A stretch of DNA of 64,000 nt, from contig JAFKKV010000025.1 in the NCBI GenBank assembly GCA_017304475.1, positions 62,001 to 126,000 on the forward strand. The letters run 5' to 3'. Made by a program: the position numbers and the translations under genes. The DNA is from Hyphomicrobiales bacterium (lineage in GTDB: Bacteria; Pseudomonadota; Alphaproteobacteria; Rhizobiales; Phreatobacteraceae). The notes beneath the pieces are model-generated. The model searched no databases. It saw only the letters and a program-made list of their open reading frames with translations, and was not told the DNA's origin. Shown in pieces: positions 1 to 8,932 of this stretch (positions within the stretch are counted from its first letter, which is position 1; the number at the start of each line of letters is the position of its first letter).

Positions 1-756
1 GGGATCGTCGGCATCGGCGATGACGCCCGAGACGGTGCCGGTGGCGCCGCCCGCGACATTGATGGTGAGCGGGCCCCACAGAAAAATGGAATTGGCGATA
101 TTCACGCCGTTCTGGATATCCAGCGTGCTGCCGGACGAGGTGTAGAGCGCGCCGGTGCTCAGCGCATTGCTGTTGCCGACACTCAGGGTCGTGCTGGCAT
201 AGAGATAGGTCGTGCCGACATATGTGTTGCTGCCATTCAGCGTGACCGTGCCGCCGCCCTGCAGGGTCAGGTCACCGGCGCCGGTAATGGTGCCGTCCAC
301 GACGAAATTCGAATTGGCGCCGACGGTGACGACAGTGCTCACGTTCAGCTGCAGCGTCGCGGTGGAGGTGAAATGCGGCGCGAAATTATTGCTGTTCGGG
401 TCGACATTGATGGCGGCCGAACCGAACCCCGAGTCCAGGATCAAGGTGCCGTTGGCGAATGAATAGCCGCCATTGGTCTGCGCGCCGAGCAGGTTCAGCG
501 TCCCGACGGTGTAGGACGCGCCGCCCAGGCCGATGCTGCCGGAGCTGTTGGTGTGAGTGATGTTGAAGGTCGCCACCGCGTCCACCGCGTTGGGCACGGT
601 GCCGCCGCTCCAGAACGCGGTATTGCTCCAGTCGGATCCGCCGGAACTGGTCCAGGTTTCCGCCCGCACGGCCGCCGCCGACAACGCCAGCGCGGAGACC
701 GAGACGAGCAGCAAGCCGCGCTGTGGCCGTCCGCCGGACCGTTTGGATGAAAACAT
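1..756 (-). CDS. Autotransporter/adhesin, N-terminal part (cut by left edge)
   Basis: This frame is open for 252 codons from an ATG at 756 to the window edge, so only the N-terminus is seen. Residues 1-32 form a signal peptide: a basic start (MFSSKRSGGRPQRG), the hydrophobic core LLLVSVSALALSAAA and a likely cut after VRA. The mature part starts with a W-rich segment (ETWTSSGGSDWSN) followed by Gly/Ser/Thr/Asn-rich beta-helix-like sequence. It includes a PATR-type stretch (LTLQGGGTVTLNGSNTY), as in passengers of type V secreted autotransporters. The beta-barrel must lie outside the window. Its substrate or adhesive role cannot be told. It belongs to the same broad class as the two complete autotransporters at 48-59 kb. 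Confidence 0.8.
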   Translation of the reverse strand, partial: MFSSKRSGGRPQRGLLLVSVSALALSAAAVRAETWTSSGGSDWSNTAFWSGGTVPNAVDAVATFNITHTNSSGSIGLGGASYTVGTLNLLGAQTNGGYSFANGTLILDSGFGSAAINVDPNSNNFAPHFTSTATLQLNVSTVVTVGANSNFVVDGTITGAGDLTLQGGGTVTLNGSNTYVGTTYLYASTTLSVGNSNALSTGALYTSSGSTLDIQNGVNIANSIFLWGPLTINVAGGATGTVSGVIADADDP

Positions 757-1067
757 GATTGGTCGCCCCCGCCCGGCAACCGGTGCAACGCCCTTCGCGG
801 GAATCCGCGAGCATTGCAACCGAATGCGGAAATTCAGCCGTAGCAAGGCCGCGCGGTCCCTGCAACCGCGAGACCAGGGGTATTCACGTAGCGTCAGGAA
901 GTGTGGCGCAGGGGCAACGGTTGTGGGGCGGGTGGCGCATAGCGAATGGGGATGCGTTCGCACTTGCTATGCGCGGTCACCCTCTCCCACGAAGACGCGA
1001 GCGAGGGTTCGCGCAAAACTCTTCGCATCATGCCCTATTCGCTATTCACCACTCGCCGCCCGCCCCT
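757..1067. other. Intergenic gap upstream of the autotransporter
   Basis: No gene is supported here. The stretch should hold the promoter for the minus-strand autotransporter. It also contains short degenerate repeats: GCATAGCGAATGGGG near 938-952 and CCCTATTCGCTATTCACC near 1032-1049. Related words recur at 5996-6025 and 11979-12115. Confidence 0.5.
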
Positions 1068-2225
1068 TCACATCTCCACGCCCATCAGTCCGGCCACCCT
1101 TTGGGTCGCCTTCAGCCCGGAACCGGTCAGCACCAGCACCGTGGTCTCGTGGCGCCGGATGGCGCCAGACGCCAGCAATTGCCTGTAGGCGGCGAAGGTG
1201 CCGGCCGAGGTCGGCTCGACATAGAGCCCGGACCGCGCCGATTGCCAGAGTGCCGCCTCGATCGCCGCTTCCGAGATCGCGACGGTCGCCCCGCCCGAGC
1301 GGCGCAGCGCTGCGATCACCTCCCTCAGCCGCTCGGGCCGGGCGATCGCCGTGCCCTCGGCAATGGTCGGGCCGGTCTCGACCGGCACGGCCGTGTCGAC
1401 GCCCGCGACGAAGCTTGCATGGATGGGCGCGCAGCGTTCCGGCTGGACGCCGAAGAGCCGCGGCAGCCGGTCGATCTCGCCGGCGCGCTGCAGCTCGCCG
1501 AAACCGATGTCGCAGCCGAGCACATTGCTGCCGGCCCCCAAGGGAATGATGACATTGTCGGGCGCGCGGAAACCCAGATCCTCCCAGAGCTCATAAGCAA
1601 GCGTCTTGGTGCCCTGCAGGAAGAAAGGCTGCCAGTTGTGGCTGGCGTAGAAAATCGCGTCGGACTGGCTGACGGCGGCATCCGCGGTGGCCTGGCGCGG
1701 TCCTTCGATCAGCTCGACCTCGGCACCATAGGCGCGCATCTGCACGGTCTTGCCGGGTTGCGTCGAGGCCGGCACCAGGATCTTGGCCGCCATGCCGCCG
1801 GCCGCGGCATAGCCCGCGATCGCCGCGCCGCCATTGCCGGAACTGTCCTCCAGCACGGCTGTGATGCCCTGCTGGCGCAGCACCGAGAGCATGACGGAAG
1901 CGCCGCGGTCCTTGAAGCTGCCCGTCGGCATCACCCATTCGAGCTTGCACAGCACGGTGGCGCCATCGACCGGACGCTCGATCAGCGGCGTGCAACCCTC
2001 ACCCAGGCTGATCGGATCGGCGACGGCAAGCGGCAGGCTTTTGGCATAACGCCAGAGCGAGCGGCGGGAGGTGTCGATCTCGGCGCGGGTGATGCCGGCA
2101 AGCGGCGTGATCATCAAGGGACGGCCCGAGGCCGAGCGCCAGACCGGTGTGTCGAGCGGCAGATGGGCGCCCGTGTCCATGTCGAGATAGGCCGGTGCGG
2201 TGGTGCGGTCACCCTGGCTGGTCAC
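1068..2225 (-). CDS. Threonine-synthase-like PLP enzyme (fold type II)
   Basis: Protein of 385 residues belonging to the threonine synthase/threonine dehydratase family. The Schiff-base lysine is K105 in GSFKDRG, and the PLP-phosphate/substrate loop is DSSGNGGAAIAG near residue 127. A Gly-rich PLP-phosphate-binding motif (IPLGAGSNVLG) and the C-terminal LVLTGSGLKA are also present, all as in ThrC. The start is GTG at 2225 with GGAGTT seven bases upstream. The family converts O-phosphohomoserine to threonine, but the gene stands alone without hom or thrB. It could be a catabolic paralogue acting on another amino-acid substrate, for example a diaminopropionate-lyase-like enzyme. The fold is certain and the exact reaction is not. 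Confidence 0.75.
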   Translation of the reverse strand: MTSQGDRTTAPAYLDMDTGAHLPLDTPVWRSASGRPLMITPLAGITRAEIDTSRRSLWRYAKSLPLAVADPISLGEGCTPLIERPVDGATVLCKLEWVMPTGSFKDRGASVMLSVLRQQGITAVLEDSSGNGGAAIAGYAAAGGMAAKILVPASTQPGKTVQMRAYGAEVELIEGPRQATADAAVSQSDAIFYASHNWQPFFLQGTKTLAYELWEDLGFRAPDNVIIPLGAGSNVLGCDIGFGELQRAGEIDRLPRLFGVQPERCAPIHASFVAGVDTAVPVETGPTIAEGTAIARPERLREVIAALRRSGGATVAISEAAIEAALWQSARSGLYVEPTSAGTFAAYRQLLASGAIRRHETTVLVLTGSGLKATQRVAGLMGVEM

Positions 2226-2383
2226 GTCGAGAACTCCTTCATGCCGATGCGGCGGTGTTTACGGCGGGAAGGACCAGGAGGCCCATGACGATTTCGCCCA
2301 AGGTTATGCGATTTTGGAATAACGGGCGTGTAGGGATGAAGCAGAAGGGAGAGCGAGCCACCTATCCGGCCAGGGCGCCCAAA

Positions 2384-2544
2384 ACCCTCTCCCAAAGGGA
2401 GAGGGTAGCAGCGTCAGCTGCCGGGTGAGGGGCGCAAGCGCAGAGAACTCAAGCCGCCGCTCGCGCCGCATACCGCCCTCTCCGGAGATGGACGACCCCT
2501 CACCCGGCGCCTGACGGCGCCACCCTCTCCCTTTGGGAGAGGGT
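2384..2544. repeat. Class I double-hairpin intergenic element, copy 1
   Basis: Copy of a ~160-bp element. The left arm carries the 9-bp hairpin CCCTCTCCCaaaGGGAGAGGG and then the stem AGCAGC/GCTGCC. The right arm carries GGCGCC-TGAC-GGCGCC and CCCTCTCCCtttGGGAGAGGG. The variable core ends in CCGGAGATGGACGACC, the orientation shared with copies 2 and 3. It fills most of the 376-bp gap between the threonine-synthase-like gene and the LysR gene. The rest of that gap shows no gene. Confidence 0.9.
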
Positions 2545-2601
2545 TGATCGCGTTGAGCTTTTCGACGGATGACGTGACCCGCGACATCGGGCTCCGTCCC
2601 A

Positions 2602-3516
2602 CTACTCACCGCCCGCCCCCGCCGCCCTCACATGGTTCCATAGCGCCTCGGCGCGCGGGGTCATCGTCCGGCCTGAACGAAACAGCCGGATCTGCATCGG
2701 CACCAGCCAGTCGGCATCGCCGGCCAGGCACAGCCGGCCGCTCGCCAGCTCCCCGCCGATCATGCTGCGCGGCAGCCAGGCCAGTCCGTGGCCGTGCAGC
2801 GCCATGCTCTTCACCGCTTCCGTCAACGGGCTTTCGAACACGGTGTCGAGCACCGGCGCCGGTTCGCGCTCGGCGATCAGCACGCGCACGGCGCTGCCCA
2901 TCCAGGAGCCCTGCGCCAGCGACAGATAGGCGGTGGGCCTGGCCGCGCGGCCGGGCAGCGGATGGGCCGGGCGGCCGGCGGCATCGGGCGCGGAGACCGG
3001 CACGGCATCGTCGGCGGCAAGCAGCACCGAGGCGAAACGCGCCGCGCCCAGCCCTTCCATCGGCCGCAGCGGCACGTGGCACATGACGAGCTCCACCTTG
3101 CCGTCATCCAGCGCCTCGAAGCAGCGGTCGGCCCTATGGCAGTCGAGTTTCAGGGGAAAGCGGCCGAGATCGCGTTCGACCCGTTGCAGCCAGCCGGGAA
3201 AGAACGAGAAGGCGACCGCATGGGTGGCGGCGAAGGCCAGCGCCGCCTGGATCCGGCCGGCCGCCTGGCGGGCGCGGTTGCGCGAGGTCACCAGCCGCTC
3301 GGTGACGTCCTGGACGCCCGGCTCGAAGGCGCGGCCGGCATCGGTCAGGCGGATCGGCAGCGCCGAGCGGTCGAACAATTCGGCATCGACCCATTGCTCC
3401 AGCGCGCGAATGCGCTTGCTCAGCGTCGATTGCGTGGTGTTCCGGTGCAGCGCCGCCTTGGAGAAGCTGCCCGAACGCGCCAGCGCCAGGAAGTCCAGCA
3501 GCCAGGCATGGTCCAT
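2602..3516 (-). CDS. LysR-family transcriptional regulator (HypT-like N-terminus)
   Basis: 304-residue LysR regulator. The N-terminal winged HTH (residues 1-60) includes SGSFSKAALHRNTTQSTLSKR, a recognition helix, and the dimerisation helix follows. Residues 90-300 form the periplasmic-binding-protein-like effector domain. The HTH resembles HypT/YjiE-type regulators (DFLALARSGSFSKAA). It is divergent from the symporter gene starting at 3665, with 148 bp between them holding the palindrome ATTCGCGAAT. By the usual LysR arrangement it probably controls that transporter in response to its substrate or a related metabolite; this is inference from layout. Confidence 0.9.
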   Translation of the reverse strand: MDHAWLLDFLALARSGSFSKAALHRNTTQSTLSKRIRALEQWVDAELFDRSALPIRLTDAGRAFEPGVQDVTERLVTSRNRARQAAGRIQAALAFAATHAVAFSFFPGWLQRVERDLGRFPLKLDCHRADRCFEALDDGKVELVMCHVPLRPMEGLGAARFASVLLAADDAVPVSAPDAAGRPAHPLPGRAARPTAYLSLAQGSWMGSAVRVLIAEREPAPVLDTVFESPLTEAVKSMALHGHGLAWLPRSMIGGELASGRLCLAGDADWLVPMQIRLFRSGRTMTPRAEALWNHVRAAGAGGE

Positions 3517-3532
3517 GCGGCGCCCCTATTCC

Positions 3533-3542
3533 ATTCGCGAAT
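3533..3542. promoter_or_regulatory. Candidate LysR operator palindrome
   Basis: Perfect 10-bp palindrome ATTCGCGAAT, flanked by TATTCC on the left and AATG on the right, in the divergent region between the LysR gene and the symporter gene. Position and AT-flanked symmetry fit a LysR site. It lies about 16 bp upstream of the LysR start codon, so autoregulation is plausible. No experimental site is known to me. Confidence 0.35.
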
Positions 3543-3664
3543 AATGTGCCGCGCATTCCTCATGCCGTCGAGCCCCGCCATGTGGCTAGGCTCGCGGCCG
3601 CATTTCAGTGCCCGGCAAGCGGGGGGACAACCCCGATACGGGCACGCCAGTCACGAGGGGAACC

Positions 3665-4948
3665 ATGGATCACGCTGCGACCGGACCTGTCGGCCGGAAA
3701 CTTCTGCCCTTGCCCGTCCAAATGGTGCTCGGCCTGATCGGCGGGCTCGCCGTCGGCCTGATCTGGCCGAAGCTCGGCGCCGCGCTGCAACCCGCCGGCA
3801 CCGCCTTCATCGAGGCGATCAAGATGGTGGTCATTCCGCTGGTCTTTTCGGCGGTGACCTTGGGGGTGGCCCGCATGGGCAGCGAGCTCCACCGCTTCGG
3901 CCGGGTCGCGGCAATCGCGCTCGCCTGGTTCTTTTTCGCGACGCTGGTGAGCATCGTCATCGGCCTGGCGCTGAACGGCATCTTCCATCCCGGCGCCGGC
4001 GCGAGCCTTGCCGGTACCGGCCGGCTGCCGGCCAATCTCGCGGCCTCGGTCGACTGGACCAAATATGTCCTCGACCTGATCCCGTCCAACGTGCTGGCCG
4101 CCATGGCCGGCCAGAAGGTGCTGCCGACCATCGTCTTCGCCGTGCTGTTCGGCATGGCGCTGGCCGCGATCGGGCCGCGCGCCCGGCCGATCACGGAGGC
4201 GCTCGCCGCCCTACTCGACGCCATGTTCAAGCTGACCCAGTGGATCGTCGGCTTCGCGCCGATCGCGGTCTTCGCCATCATGGCCTGGCTGTTCGCCACC
4301 CAAGGCATAGCCACCATCGCCGCGCTCGCGAAGCTGATCGGCGTCATGTATCTCGGCATCGCGCTCGCCATCCTGCTGTCCTGGCTGGCGCTCTGGCTGA
4401 TCGGCGAGAGCCCGCTCGGCGTCACCGCCAAGGTGATGGAACCCCTGATCCTCGGCTTCACCACCCGCTCGTCCGAGGTGACGCTGCCGGTGCATATGGA
4501 AAAGCTGAAGGCCATGGGCGCGCCCGACAAGGTGGTCTCGGTCGTGCTGCCGCTCGGCTACAGCTTCAATCTCGACGGCTCCAGCCTCTATATCGCGCTA
4601 GCCGTTACCTTCCTCGCCGAAGCCTATGGGTTGCACCTCGACTGGGCCGGGCTCGCCACCATTTTGCTCACCACGCTGATCGCCTCCAAGGGCATCGCCA
4701 ACGTGCCCTCCGGCGGTCTCGTCGCGCTCGCCACCGTCACCACGGCCATCGGCCTGCCGGTGGAGGCCATCGCCATCATCGCCGGCGTCGACGCCTTCAT
4801 GGACATGGGTCGGACCATGGTGAACGTCTACGGCAATACGGTCGCGGTGCTGCTGGTCAAGCGGCTCGGCGGCAAGGCGCTGGAGGCTGCCGAGGAGACC
4901 GGGAGCGAACCCGTGGCGACGCGGCATCTCGCCGCCGCAAAGTCCTGA
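3665..4948 (+). CDS. Dicarboxylate/amino acid:cation symporter (DAACS/SLC1 family)
   Basis: About 427 residues if ATG 3665 is used; a GTG at 3608 would add 19 polar residues that the family does not need. This is an inner-membrane secondary transporter of the GltP/DctA type. It has about eight hydrophobic segments and two re-entrant hairpins. Diagnostic motifs are SYSFNLDG-type (here GYSFNLDGSSLY near residue 300) and the C-terminal DAFMDMGRTMVNVYGN, equivalent to the NMDG..R substrate/cation-binding helix. It would import dicarboxylates or acidic amino acids with H+ or Na+. Divergent LysR control is likely. Confidence 0.9.
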   Translation: MDHAATGPVGRKLLPLPVQMVLGLIGGLAVGLIWPKLGAALQPAGTAFIEAIKMVVIPLVFSAVTLGVARMGSELHRFGRVAAIALAWFFFATLVSIVIGLALNGIFHPGAGASLAGTGRLPANLAASVDWTKYVLDLIPSNVLAAMAGQKVLPTIVFAVLFGMALAAIGPRARPITEALAALLDAMFKLTQWIVGFAPIAVFAIMAWLFATQGIATIAALAKLIGVMYLGIALAILLSWLALWLIGESPLGVTAKVMEPLILGFTTRSSEVTLPVHMEKLKAMGAPDKVVSVVLPLGYSFNLDGSSLYIALAVTFLAEAYGLHLDWAGLATILLTTLIASKGIANVPSGGLVALATVTTAIGLPVEAIAIIAGVDAFMDMGRTMVNVYGNTVAVLLVKRLGGKALEAAEETGSEPVATRHLAAAKS

Positions 4949-5021
4949 TTGCATTCAGGCGCCATCGGGTATCATGGGACGGTCTTGAGTCCGTCTCACG
5001 CTTCCCCCCGATAGCGCCGCG

Positions 5022-5990
5022 ATGATCCATTGGTCGACCGACCGCTTTGCCGAAACCGAACGCTTCGACGCCTGGCGCGAGCTTCGCGCCCGGCATATTT
5101 TCGGTGTCACGGCCGAACTCGAGCCGGCGGCCCGCGCCGGCTTCCGGGCTGAGCTGCAGGCCATCCCGCTCGGCGGCGCGATCCTTGTGGACATGCAGGC
5201 CTCGGCCTACCGGGTCGAGCGCGGCGCCGTCGATATCGCGCGCGCGCCGGTCGACAGCCTGTGCGTCTACCAGCAGCGCGGCGGTCGCGGCTGGTTCGGC
5301 ATCGATGGTCAGGACGACTTCGTGATCGGCGCCGGCGCGCTCGCCACCAGCTATTCCGACCTGCCCTACCGGACCGTGCCGGCCGATGGCGGCTTCCATC
5401 TCAGGATCGTCAAGATCCCCTTTGCGCTGTGCCGGCCGCTGCTGCGGCAGGACGGGCGCGGCCTGCTGGCCGCCCGGCCGGTCGAAGGCGAGCCCGGCGC
5501 GACCATGCTGTTCTCGGCCTATTTCGCCGCCTTCGCGGCGCAGGCCCCCTACCTCAATGGCGCGGCGGCGGAGGCCGCGGTGAGCGTGCTGGCCCAGCTC
5601 GCGCTCGCCGCGCGGGGCCTCGCGCCAGCCGCGGAAGAGCAGAACCGCATCGCGCTGCGCGAGGGGCGCCTGACGGTGGCGCGCGAGATCATTCTGCGCA
5701 ACCTGCACCGGCCGGGTCTCGACGCCGCGCGGGTGGCCGGCCTGATGGGCATATCGACGCGCCAGTTGCACATGATCTTCGAACCCTCGGGCGTCAGCGT
5801 CGCACGCATGATCAAGACCGCCAGGCTCGCCGAGGCCTTCCGCCTGATCACCACCGCGCCGGAGCGGCGCCTGACCGAGATCGCCTTCGCCTGCGGCTTC
5901 GACAGCCTGGCGACCTTCTACCGCGCGTTCCGCTCGGCCTATGACGCGACGCCGGGCGAGTTGCGGGCGGCCAAGGCCGGGGAGCGGTGA
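5022..5990 (+). CDS. AraC-family transcriptional regulator
   Basis: 322 residues. The N-terminal ~200 residues resemble the AraC-binding-like domain found with this subfamily (PF14525-like, opening with a WSTDRFAETERFDAWRE-type segment). The C-terminal ~100 residues are a double HTH with helices VAGLMGISTRQLHMIF and LTEIAFACGFDSLATFYRAF, ending in the usual R..Y..TPGE signature. It follows the symporter by 73 bp on the same strand, with no obvious strong ribosome site. The effector is unknown. The target may be the downstream binding-protein gene or the symporter. Confidence 0.9.
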   Translation: MIHWSTDRFAETERFDAWRELRARHIFGVTAELEPAARAGFRAELQAIPLGGAILVDMQASAYRVERGAVDIARAPVDSLCVYQQRGGRGWFGIDGQDDFVIGAGALATSYSDLPYRTVPADGGFHLRIVKIPFALCRPLLRQDGRGLLAARPVEGEPGATMLFSAYFAAFAAQAPYLNGAAAEAAVSVLAQLALAARGLAPAAEEQNRIALREGRLTVAREIILRNLHRPGLDAARVAGLMGISTRQLHMIFEPSGVSVARMIKTARLAEAFRLITTAPERRLTEIAFACGFDSLATFYRAFRSAYDATPGELRAAKAGER

Positions 5991-6038
5991 CGGGGCGAGT
6001 GGCGAATAGGGCATGATGCGAAAGGCGCGGTGAAATTG

Positions 6039-6198
6039 ACCCTCTCCCAGAGGGAGAGGGTGGCGCCGTCAGGCGCCGGGTGAGGGGCGTAGGCGCCGAG
6101 AACCGATGCCGACGCTCGCGCCGCATGCCGCCCTATCCGGACATGGACGTCCCCTCACCCGGGTCCTCCGGACCCACCCTCTCCCTCTGGGAGAGGGT
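6039..6198. repeat. Class I double-hairpin intergenic element, copy 2
   Basis: The left arm has CCCTCTCCCagaGGGAGAGGG and GGCGCC-GTCA-GGCGCC. The right arm has GGGTCC-TCC-GGACCC and CCCTCTCCCtctGGGAGAGGG. The core contains CCGGACATGGACGTCC. It occupies the 338-bp gap between the AraC gene and the Bug-type binding protein. Bases 5996-6025 just before it carry GCGAGTGGCGAATAGGGC, a word that recurs inverted near 1030-1070. Confidence 0.9.
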
Positions 6199-6328
6199 CG
6201 ATTGAATGCTCGCTCGCCGCCGCGCATTGACTTGTCGCGCTTGCGCTCCAGAGTATTCCTCCAAGAACCTGCTCAATTCATCCCAAGAGCAGGCGCCAAT
6301 CATAAAAACGAATACGGAGGAATCTCGC

Positions 6329-7303
6329 ATGCCGATACCTCATATTCTCTTGGGGCTTTTCCTCGCCGCAACGACCTTGTTCTGGCCGTCACGGCCACAG
6401 GCACAGGCCTATCCGAACCAGACCATCAAGATCATCGTGCCGGCCACGCCGGGCGGCGCGATCGACGTCATTGCGCGGCGCGTCGCCGACAAGCTGCAGG
6501 TCTCCATGGGCCAGGCCGTGGTGGTGGAGAACCGGCCGGGCGCCTCCAACAATCTCGGCACCGACGTGGTCGCCAAGAGCGCGCCCGATGGCTACACGCT
6601 GGTCATCGTCGCCTCCAGCCACGCCACCAACAAACACCTGTTCCGGCAATTGCCCTATGACCCGATCGCCGATTTCGAGCCGGTCGCGTTCACCCATGTG
6701 GTGCCGCTGGTGCTGGCGGTGCACCCCTCCGTGCCGGCGACCACGGTTCCCGAGCTGATCGCCTGGATCAAGGCCAATCCGGCCACCGCCACCTATGCCT
6801 CGTCCGGCAAGGGCAGTTCGCTGCACATGGCGGCCGAGCTGTTCATGGCGATGACCGGCACCCGCATGCTGCATGTACCCTATCGCGGCAGCACGGCGGC
6901 CCATGCCGACCTCCTGGTTGGCCGCACCCAGGTCATTTTCGACACGATCACCGCCATCCTGCCGCATGTCCAATCGGGCGGCGTCAGGGCGCTGGCGGTG
7001 ACCACCACCAGCCGCTCGCCCTCGCTGCCAGCCATTCCGACGCTCGCCGAGACCGGCCTTGCCGGCTATGACGCCAATACCTGGGGCGGCATCCTGGCGC
7101 CGGCCGGCACGCCGCGCGACATCGTGCTCAGGCTGAACCGCGAGATCAATGCGGCGCTCGAAGCGCCCGACGTGCGCGCGGCACTGACAACCCTCGGCAT
7201 CGAGATCCAGGGCGGCCCGCCGGAACGTTTCGCCGCCTATATCCGCCAGGAGGTGGAGAAATGGGGCCAGGTGGTGGCCGCCGCAGGCATCACGCCGGAC
7301 TGA
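6329..7303 (+). CDS. Tripartite tricarboxylate transporter (Bug/TctC) solute-binding protein
   Basis: 324 residues from ATG 6329, chosen because GGAGG lies eight bases upstream and a clean signal peptide follows (HILLGLFLAATTLFWPSRPQAQA). The mature protein starts YPNQTIKIIVPATPGGAIDV, the typical Bug-family start, followed by VVVENRPGASNNLGTDVVAK. Bug proteins bind organic acids in the periplasm and pass them to TctAB permeases. No tctA or tctB is nearby, as is common for the large orphan Bug sets in proteobacteria. The ligand cannot be predicted. Confidence 0.93.
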   Translation: MPIPHILLGLFLAATTLFWPSRPQAQAYPNQTIKIIVPATPGGAIDVIARRVADKLQVSMGQAVVVENRPGASNNLGTDVVAKSAPDGYTLVIVASSHATNKHLFRQLPYDPIADFEPVAFTHVVPLVLAVHPSVPATTVPELIAWIKANPATATYASSGKGSSLHMAAELFMAMTGTRMLHVPYRGSTAAHADLLVGRTQVIFDTITAILPHVQSGGVRALAVTTTSRSPSLPAIPTLAETGLAGYDANTWGGILAPAGTPRDIVLRLNREINAALEAPDVRAALTTLGIEIQGGPPERFAAYIRQEVEKWGQVVAAAGITPD

Positions 7304-7312
7304 GGCCAGGGC

Positions 7313-7334
7313 GGGTGGCCGGCCATGGCCACCC
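7313..7334. terminator. Candidate bidirectional terminator hairpin
   Basis: Perfect 8-bp stem GGGTGGCC/GGCCACCC with a 6-base loop. It sits exactly in the 34-bp gap between the convergent Bug-protein gene and LuxR-type gene. It has no T-run on either side, so it may only act as an mRNA 3'-end stabiliser. Confidence 0.5.
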
Positions 7335-7337
7335 GGA

Positions 7338-8192
7338 TCAAGACGGGCCGACCGGCGCCGCGGCGCTCATCAGCAGGCGCAGCAATTCGCTCTGCTTCGC
7401 CGTGCCGGTCTTCTCGAAGACATGCTGGAGATGGGTCTTGGCGGTGGTCTCGCCGATGCCGAGCGTCGCGGCGGCCTCCTTGAGGCCGAGGCCCGGCGCC
7501 AGCGCCAGCAGCACCTTCAGTTCGGCCCGGGTCAGGCCGTAAAGCCCCGCCAGCGCCGCGCATGGCAAGGGCCGCGACGCGCCCGGCTGCTGCACGAAGA
7601 CCACGGCCGCGGCATCCGCCGGGCCGGCGCGATCCGGCGCCTCGTCCCGAACCAGCGACAGCACGGTCGCGACCAGGCCGCCGCCCTGCCCGTCCGGCAG
7701 CGCGATGGCCCGTGCCGCCAACGCCTCGCCGGCATGGCCGACGGCCGCAATGACGGCGGCGGCGAGTGCGCCGGCCGCCGCGGCGTCGGCCGGCGCCATC
7801 CGGTGATCGGCCACGCGCAGCGCGGCTCCCGACTGGATCAGTCGCTCGGCCGCCCGGTTCATATGGACGATCCGGCCATCGGCAGCGACCAGGAAGACGC
7901 CGAGCGCCAGGGCGTCGAGGGTCGCTTCCAGCAAATGCGACGCGAGCAGCTGACGCTCCAGCACGCCCGAGATCGCGAAGGCCCTGCGGATATGCGGCGC
8001 CAACAGGCGGACCATGCCGGGATCGCCGTCGTCGAAACCCTGGCCGGGGCAACCACGCGAGGCCGCAACTCCATTCATGGCGGCGATCAGGCGCAGCGCC
8101 TCGGGCCATTTGCCCGGCGCCAGCGCGCAGTCATAGATGGCGGCGACCACCACCGAGAACTGCTCCGTCCTGGCCGCGCTGGCGTCCGGCAT
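7338..8192 (-). CDS. LuxR-type HTH transcriptional regulator with PAS-like sensor
   Basis: 284 residues from ATG 8192 (MPDASAARTEQF), preceded by GGGAGA. Longer in-frame starts exist but run through the coding region of the small gene on the other strand. The N-terminal helical region is followed by a PAS-like segment (ALGVFLVAADGRIVHMNRAA, residues ~100-120). The C-terminus is a LuxR/GerE HTH (LTRAELKVLLALAPG, then ETTAKTHLQHVFEKTG). The family binds DNA as a dimer; the signal is unknown. It converges on the Bug protein gene. Confidence 0.85.
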   Translation of the reverse strand: MPDASAARTEQFSVVVAAIYDCALAPGKWPEALRLIAAMNGVAASRGCPGQGFDDGDPGMVRLLAPHIRRAFAISGVLERQLLASHLLEATLDALALGVFLVAADGRIVHMNRAAERLIQSGAALRVADHRMAPADAAAAGALAAAVIAAVGHAGEALAARAIALPDGQGGGLVATVLSLVRDEAPDRAGPADAAAVVFVQQPGASRPLPCAALAGLYGLTRAELKVLLALAPGLGLKEAAATLGIGETTAKTHLQHVFEKTGTAKQSELLRLLMSAAAPVGPS

Positions 8193-8345
8193 CGCTGTTC
8201 TCCCGACGAGCCGCCCGGGCGGCCTTGGCCGCGGCGGCGCAGACGGCGGCAAATCGTCGGGCCCTCCTCCCAACGTATGACGCGTAGGGCTTCCCTCCGG
8301 CGCAGCATAGGAGCGGGCCTTCCACGCGGACAAGGCCTGGAAACG

Positions 8346-8654
8346 ATGGAGCACCCAATGAGAACCATGGAGTCGCTGCACCTCGACCGTGCCCATGCCG
8401 TGCCGATCGCCGAGGCACTTCTGGCCGCCATTTTCCTCGGCCTGCTCGGCTATGTCGCCTTCGTCGCCGGCCCCGCCTACCGGGCCACGACCGACCAGGC
8501 ACACCTTGCCGAAATGGCGCGCGAGAATATTGCCCATTGCACCAGGCTCGGCAGCCCGCCGCCCGGCGAGGCTTTCACGCTGTGCAGCCAGACCCTGGAT
8601 CAGGTGCGCCACGGCCAGGCCCAGCGCACCCAATCGATCATGACCGGGTTCTGA
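8346..8654 (+). CDS. Small single-pass membrane protein, unknown function
   Basis: 102 residues from ATG 8346; ATG 8358 is an alternative. One hydrophobic helix (EALLAAIFLGLLGYVAFVA, residues ~23-41) is followed by a soluble domain with two Cys residues (AHCTRL and TLCSQT) that could form a disulphide if exported. It is divergent from the LuxR-type gene with a 153-bp gap, a layout that suggests the two are linked. I do not recognise the family. Confidence 0.55.
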   Translation: MEHPMRTMESLHLDRAHAVPIAEALLAAIFLGLLGYVAFVAGPAYRATTDQAHLAEMARENIAHCTRLGSPPPGEAFTLCSQTLDQVRHGQAQRTQSIMTGF

Positions 8655-8932
8655 GGCTGGCTCCACGCGAGGCTATGGGCCTCAGCCCTCGCGCGCTCGC
8701 GGGCGGGGGTTTATGCGCATGACGGGTTTCGCTTCATCCCGTTCCCCATCCGTCACCTCGCCCCCCACCCCCGAAATTTTCTTCTCCGCTGCCTTCCACC
8801 CCCGCTTGACTCGCACTTACAAGCCGGTCAGTCTGAATGTATCAGGCAATGACGGCCACGCGCCGGCCATTGCAAATCCCGACATTTCGCAGCGAACCCG
8901 CGGCCCGCCCGCGCGGCAGGATGGGCCATCTC

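Noticed and set aside
2788..5025. A 745-codon open frame on the plus strand across the LysR and symporter genes.
   Set aside because: It is antisense or out of frame to two clear family members and its translation is Arg/Gly/His-rich without domains; this is expected in GC-rich DNA.
8806..8840. A sigma-70 promoter with TTGACT before the first permease gene.
   Set aside because: No acceptable -10 hexamer is found at 16-18 bp spacing.
8837..8932. Upstream start codon for the PotC-like permease.
   Set aside because: The 32 added residues are Arg/Pro-rich and not needed by the family; no ribosome site precedes it.
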